From: Opitutaceae bacterium
GTDB lineage: Bacteria; Verrucomicrobiota; Verrucomicrobiia; Opitutales; Opitutaceae
Reading direction: 5' to 3'
DNA: 46,211 nucleotides
Assembly: GCA_016794625.1 (NCBI GenBank)
Contig: JAEUGY010000091.1
Span: 1-46,211 of the forward strand
Of the stretch, positions 42,799-46,211 are shown one piece after another. Both the position numbers and the translations under genes were made by a program. Each line of letters opens with the position of its first letter. Within the stretch, counting starts at the first letter, position 1. The notes below the pieces were generated by a model. It was not told the origin of the DNA. It searched no databases and worked only from the letters and a program-made list of their open reading frames with translations.

Positions 42799-43938
42799 TC
42801 AGGGACCGCGCAGGACGACCGGACCCGTCGGCCGCGCCGGCCGGTTCTGCCGCGGTTCCAGCGTGATCAGCACTTCCGAAGGCGTGGCGTTGCCGGCCGG
42901 CAGCTCATAGGACACACTGCCCGATTTTCCGTAGTACTGAGGCGGAACCAGACCCACCGGCTGGAACTCGGCACTGCCGGCGGGTTTGACCCAGACCTGC
43001 AGGGTGTCGGTCGGGGCGACGTTCGGCAGGTTGTAGAGATTGAGGTAACCCCGGTTGTCCTTCTCGTCGAAGACGGACCACGCGTAAGGCGCTTCAGTCG
43101 ACGTTGAGGGTGTGCCTCCACCCGGAAGCAAGGAAGGCACTTCCGAGACGCCGACCTCGCCTGGGCCACCGCGGCCTGGGTCGACGACCACAATCCCGGG
43201 TTCGGTGAGAAGGTCGCGGGCCAGGTTCATCAGCCCCTTGCGGTCGCCGCGCGCGTAACTGTTGGCATCGACCAGTTCCATCGCAGCGAGCCGGCCGATG
43301 CCCTGCTCGGTCAAGGCACGACGGGCGAGTTGCTGCAGGGCGACGTTGTACTGCTGATCGAGACTGTCTCGCGCCTGTTTCAGCATGGCGTAGTCGCGGC
43401 GCAGTTCTTCCAGCCGGGCAAACTCGGCCGTCAAGCGGTCCGGTGTCCCGGTCGTGCTGTTCGACGAGGTGCCAGCGGACGCGGAGGTCAAGCCGGTGGG
43501 AGACGGCGAGGGGATGCCGCCGCTGGTCGTGGTCCGTGCGGAGGCGGCGGACGCATCCGCGAGTGAGGTGCCCGGCGTGGTCCCGGCCGGTGGCACGCCT
43601 CGAGGAGCAAGAAACTGGAGCAGGTTCAGCGCGACCAGGAGCGCGGCCGCGATGGGCCAGGCAAGCGCGCCCCAGGCGCGCCGGCGGTTGGGCACGGGCA
43701 CCGCCGCGGGCCGGGCCCGGGCGAGGATGGCCGCCAGATTGGCTTCGCGTTCGAATTCGGACACGGGGCGGGGGGCGGCGGCGCTGATCGCGAACTGGGT
43801 GAGGGAATCCGCGCAGTCCTTGAATGCCTGCGCTGCGACCGGATCACGCGCCATGCGTTCAGTAAAGGCCCGGTGCTGGTCGGGGTCCATCTCGCCGAGA
43901 AGGTAGCGCAGGGCGTCGCTGGTGAAGTCGTCAGTCAT
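42799..43938 (-). CDS. Anti-sigma factor (RskA-like)
   Basis: 379 residues from ATG 43938. The N-terminal cytoplasmic anti-sigma helix bundle ('DDFTSDALRYLLGEMDPDQH', 'FKDCADSLTQFA') lacks a zinc HxxxCxxC motif. A membrane helix lies at about 90-111 ('GALAWPIAAALLVALNLLQF'), then a Ser/Thr-rich linker, a coiled-coil-like stretch ('LEELRRDYAMLKQARDSL') and an RskA-type C-terminal domain ('LYNLPNVAPTDTLQVWVKPA', 'FQPVGLVPPQYYG'). It overlaps the sigma factor gene by 8 bp, the normal sigma/anti-sigma arrangement. It would hold the sigma factor at the membrane until an envelope signal, often proteolytic, releases it. Confidence 0.88.
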   Translation of the reverse strand: MTDDFTSDALRYLLGEMDPDQHRAFTERMARDPVAAQAFKDCADSLTQFAISAAAPRPVSEFEREANLAAILARARPAAVPVPNRRRAWGALAWPIAAALLVALNLLQFLAPRGVPPAGTTPGTSLADASAASARTTTSGGIPSPSPTGLTSASAGTSSNSTTGTPDRLTAEFARLEELRRDYAMLKQARDSLDQQYNVALQQLARRALTEQGIGRLAAMELVDANSYARGDRKGLMNLARDLLTEPGIVVVDPGRGGPGEVGVSEVPSLLPGGGTPSTSTEAPYAWSVFDEKDNRGYLNLYNLPNVAPTDTLQVWVKPAGSAEFQPVGLVPPQYYGKSGSVSYELPAGNATPSEVLITLEPRQNRPARPTGPVVLRGP

Positions 43939-44497
43939 GGCGCGAGGCGAGTTGACGGAGTTTGAGCAGTCCGCGGCGCAGGTAGTTTTTCACATTCCCC
44001 ACCGGGGCGCTCATGGCCTGGGCGATTTCGTGCTGCGAGCAGCCGTTGAAGAAGGCGAGTTCCAGCGCGCGACGCTGTTCGGTGCTGAGTTCCGTGAGCG
44101 TGTGGGCGAGCAGATCGCGCCGTTCTGCGTCCTCGTGGGGCGCGGGTTGGAGGTCTTGCTCGCCGGCCAGATCGTCGGCGAGCCCGGCCACGGCGTGGGC
44201 GCGCCGGGTGCGCTGGCGAAGGCGATCGATGGCGGTGTTGCGGACCATGAAGACGAGCCAGGCTGAGACTTCTCCCCGTTCCGGACGGTACTGGCCGGCC
44301 TGATTCCAGGCCTTGACGAAGGTGTCCTGGACCACCTCCCGCACATCCTCGGGATCGTGCAGGATGCGACGCGCGATGCCGAAGAGGATGGAAACGTAGG
44401 CATGGTGAAGCTCGGTCAGGGCCTCCGCGTCGCCGGAGGCCATGCGGTTGACCCAGATGCGGTGCTGACGGAGCGCATCGGCATCGAAAGGAAGCAC
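43931..44497 (-). CDS. ECF RNA polymerase sigma factor
   Basis: 188 residues from ATG 44497. Sigma region 2 ('ILHDPEDVREVVQDTFVKAW', 'GEVSAWLVFMVRNTAIDRLR') and region 4 ('ELAFFNGCSQHEIAQAM', 'GNVKNYLRRGLLKLRQL') are complete, and region 3 is absent, as in ECF factors of the SigK type. It is translationally coupled to the membrane anti-sigma gene. No autoregulatory promoter could be recognised in the 227-bp gap upstream (44498-44724), which has only a small palindrome CCCACGTGGG at 44696-44705. Neighbouring exported protein genes are candidate targets. Confidence 0.95.
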   Translation of the reverse strand: MLPFDADALRQHRIWVNRMASGDAEALTELHHAYVSILFGIARRILHDPEDVREVVQDTFVKAWNQAGQYRPERGEVSAWLVFMVRNTAIDRLRQRTRRAHAVAGLADDLAGEQDLQPAPHEDAERRDLLAHTLTELSTEQRRALELAFFNGCSQHEIAQAMSAPVGNVKNYLRRGLLKLRQLASRHD

Positions 44498-44724
44498 GAA
44501 CGAAGGAACTAAGGCCGGGCGGAAGGCAGTTCAACCCTTGGTCCATCCGGTTCTGAACGCGGGGGGAGCAGGGCGAGCACGCTGGAACGACACGGAAGGA
44601 AGACGGGGCCGCGGCCAAAGGGGAGCGGATGCTCGGTTTTCATCCGTTTCATGGGTCGGGGTTGAGCCCGCCAGTGAGTCCCGTTTCGCCGCGGCCCCAC
44701 GTGGGAGCCACGTCGTTTCTCCAG

Positions 44725-45594
44725 TTAGCCGAGAAGGGGTGGATACGTGTCGAACTCGTAGAGCTCGACCAGCACTTCGCCGCCCTGGCGGGATTCGTCG
44801 TTCACGACGACGGTGTAGGTGCCCGGGGGGAGTTCGAAGGTGTCGAAGGCGAGGTTGACCCGTTCGCCACCGGTCAGGGGGAAGGCGCCGGCCTGGCGGA
44901 ACAACTCGTCCCAGTAGCGCTGCGGCAGAACCAGCGTGATCCGCACCACGTCCAGCTCCTTGCCATCCGCGGTGTAGATACGGAAACGAGGCAGGGAAGC
45001 GGGTTGGGTGATGCCGAACTGACGCAACGTGGGTCCCACCGCACGCACGAGCATGCGCTTCGTTTCCTTGCCGGTGATGGTGTAGCCGACGACCTGGCGA
45101 TCGTCGCCGGGGGCGAGTTTAACCCGGGCCGAGAAATTGCCGAAGCGCCCGAGCGGCACCACGTCGAGCGTGATGCGGGTGGGGATGGTCGGGAAGGGAG
45201 CGTTGGACGCGATCGAGTAGGTGCCGCTGTCGAGCGGGGTGACGGACGGAAGGATCAGTTCCGGATCCGTTGCGCCAGGGATGGCTTCACCATTCTTGGT
45301 CCATTGAATCGCGGTCGGCCAGTCGGCGGGAGCCGAGATGCGCACCTGTTCGCGGTTCAGAATCCAGACCCGGGCCGGATTTTCTGGAGGAGCGAAGCCA
45401 TTGGCGATGTCCCGGGCGATCCGCAGCCGGGTCACACCGGGCATTCCGGCATTCTTCGGTGGTTCAGACTGGATGGGAGTCGGGCTTGGCACATCGACTT
45501 GGACGTCGGTGGTAATGACCGTTTGTGCTTCCGCCGGCGTGAGCGAGCACGAGCCGACGAGCAGAAAAACAGAGGCAATGGGTGGGAGTTTCAT
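44725..45594 (-). CDS. Exported Ig-like domain protein sharing a C-terminal module with the S8 protease
   Basis: 289 residues from ATG 45594; ATGs at 45600 and 45630 are also in frame. The N-terminus 'MKLPPIASVFLLVGSCSL' is either a signal peptide cleaved near AEAQ or a lipoprotein signal (lipobox VGSC). Residues about 90-150 look like an Ig-like domain ('IQWTKNGEAIPGATDPEL', 'LDSGTYSIAS'). Residues about 155-289 resemble the repeat at the end of the subtilisin-like protein ('NFSARVKLAPGDDRQVV', 'MLVRAVGPTLRQFGI', 'PPGTYTVVVND', 'EVLVELYEF'). The protein therefore belongs to the same family of surface proteins. Function unknown. It is upstream of the sigma factor gene on the same strand. Confidence 0.75.
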   Translation of the reverse strand: MKLPPIASVFLLVGSCSLTPAEAQTVITTDVQVDVPSPTPIQSEPPKNAGMPGVTRLRIARDIANGFAPPENPARVWILNREQVRISAPADWPTAIQWTKNGEAIPGATDPELILPSVTPLDSGTYSIASNAPFPTIPTRITLDVVPLGRFGNFSARVKLAPGDDRQVVGYTITGKETKRMLVRAVGPTLRQFGITQPASLPRFRIYTADGKELDVVRITLVLPQRYWDELFRQAGAFPLTGGERVNLAFDTFELPPGTYTVVVNDESRQGGEVLVELYEFDTYPPLLG

Positions 45595-45815
45595 AGGCAT
45601 GGATCCAACCCGCTGATCGGGTGGTTTCATCAGGTACTACGCCGCTCCGGGCCGGAATGAGTCAGAGCGAGTGAAGGAATTCTTAAGTGGTTGTTATCCA
45701 GTGGAATGAACTAGATTGCAACGGGAGTCGGCTCCGCACACAATCGCCACCGCCACCCGGGGAGACCCTCCACCCCAGATTCGCCTCCGTAGGAGGTAGA
45801 CTCGCAGAGCCGCCT

Positions 45816-45865
45816 CCGTTGGAGGTGGCCTCGCTGAGGCCGCGACGGGACCCTCGGTCCCGCCC
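45816..45865. repeat. Inverted copy of the 4451-4500 palindrome string
   Basis: Reverse complement of 4451-4500 over 50 bases with one mismatch, located in the 3-base loop of GGCCTC-gct-GAGGCC (45827-45841). It also contains GGGACC-ctc-GGTCCC (45847-45861), and CCTCC-gtt-GGAGG (45813-45825) overlaps its left edge. Confidence 0.85.
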
Positions 45866-45902
45866 GATTGCCCGATAAGGGGCATGCGACGCCAAACTCG
45901 CG

Positions 45903-45915
45903 GGGTCGGCGACCC
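45903..45915. repeat. Palindrome GGGTC-ggc-GACCC
   Basis: Same family as 4526-4540, with inverted loop orientation. A second copy of this 13-mer is at 46150-46162. Confidence 0.65.
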
Positions 45916-45982
45916 ATAAGCTCCAACTTAAGACGTAGGTGGAGCTCTCAGTTCGACTGAAGCCACGCCGGATGGGCTCGGG

Positions 45983-46090
45983 TGGAGGGCGTCGCTCCGT
46001 CGACGCCGGGGGACGACCACCGCAACCGTGCGTCTGTACGTTCTGGGTTACCGCAACGCGCAACCGCCGCCGACGGAGCGACGCCCTCCA
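45983..46090. repeat. 19-bp perfect inverted repeat pair
   Basis: TGGAGGGCGTCGCTCCGTC at 45983-46001 is exactly complementary to 46072-46090, with 70 bases between. The arms are larger than those of the other hairpins and could bound a small element or form a long stem. Confidence 0.75.
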
Positions 46091-46149
46091 TCGATCCTAC
46101 GCTCACCGCGGCGGTCTCAGCCACGTTGTTTTTCAAAATGATCGCCGAT

Positions 46150-46162
46150 GGGTCGGCGACCC
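46150..46162. repeat. Palindrome GGGTC-ggc-GACCC followed by CCGCCTAC module
   Basis: Identical 13-mer to 45903-45915. It runs into GACCCCGCCTAC (46158-46169), the same 12-mer found at 34522-34533. Confidence 0.65.
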
Positions 46163-46211
46163 CGCCTACAACGGAAAGGATCCTCCCGCCTTCGCGCCGC
46201 AACCTCGTGGA

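Larger units (their letters stand above)
45595..46211. other. Gene-free end of window, palindrome-rich
   Basis: About 600 bp without a credible gene. Its small open frames have repeat-derived composition. It contains CCTCC-gta-GGAGG-like and other hairpins in addition to the repeats listed separately. No RNA gene was recognised. Confidence 0.6.

Noticed and set aside
45816..46162. CRISPR array
   Set aside because: The repeats are palindromic modules of different types without regular direct repeats, equal spacers or cas genes.

Overview
The window looks like a chromosomal segment of a high-GC member of the Verrucomicrobiota, probably Opitutales/Opitutaceae. The evidence is PVC-superphylum families (the PVC-type 'membrane-bound dehydrogenase' beta-propeller, DUF1080, DUF1549/DUF1553, DUF1501, planctomycete-type cytochrome c), a fused acetoacetate CoA-transferase, exported proteins with a recurring C-terminal domain, and few Shine-Dalgarno sites. 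I saw no rRNA, tRNA, CRISPR array, phage gene or transposase. The window carries about 30 protein genes, one clear intrinsic terminator and a family of short GC-rich palindromes in several intergenic gaps.

Layout. 1-4271: a minus-strand pair, a sulfatase and a PVC-type dehydrogenase cut by the window edge, divergent from a PAS-AraC regulator. 4272-5039: a palindrome-rich gap and a truncated-looking small ORF. 5040-22761: a co-directional cluster with a sugar isomerase-like protein, a Gfo/Idh/MocA oxidoreductase, a 1705-residue fusion (ThuA, SGNH, PVC dehydrogenase propeller, azurin-like copper domain), a DUF1080 3-keto-glycoside hydrolase/lyase, a propeller-cytochrome c protein, a DUF1549/LamG/DUF1553 cytochrome, a Tat-exported DUF1501 protein and a membrane cytochrome. 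22788-25947: an ABC exporter pair, whose permease has an unusual C-terminal extension, and a DedA/VTT membrane protein.

26118-34504: an eight-gene run behind a palindromic operator-like site: class III aminotransferase, M81/MlrC-type metallohydrolase, RidA, FAH-family hydrolase, SMP-30 lactonase, thiolase, fused acetoacetate CoA-transferase and 3-hydroxybutyrate dehydrogenase. The last three turn 3-hydroxybutyrate or acetoacetate into acetyl-CoA. The first five look like an entry module for an unidentified amide, amino or lactone compound.

34530-38444: housekeeping-type genes: a ClpX-like ATPase without the zinc-binding domain, an HU/IHF-family protein with a strong terminator, hisS and cdd. 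38653-45594: a large exported subtilisin-like protease and an Ig-like exported protein, which share a C-terminal domain and flank an ECF sigma/anti-sigma pair. 45595-46211: no gene, only palindromes, including a near-perfect inverted copy of the sequence at 4451-4500.

The most interesting system is the 5040-22761 cluster. ThuA, Gfo/Idh/MocA, isomerase-like and DUF1080 families are all linked to 3-keto-sugar chemistry. Here they sit with dehydrogenase propellers that carry both blue-copper and c-type heme modules. I infer an envelope-located oxidative glycoside-degradation pathway with its own electron-transfer chain.
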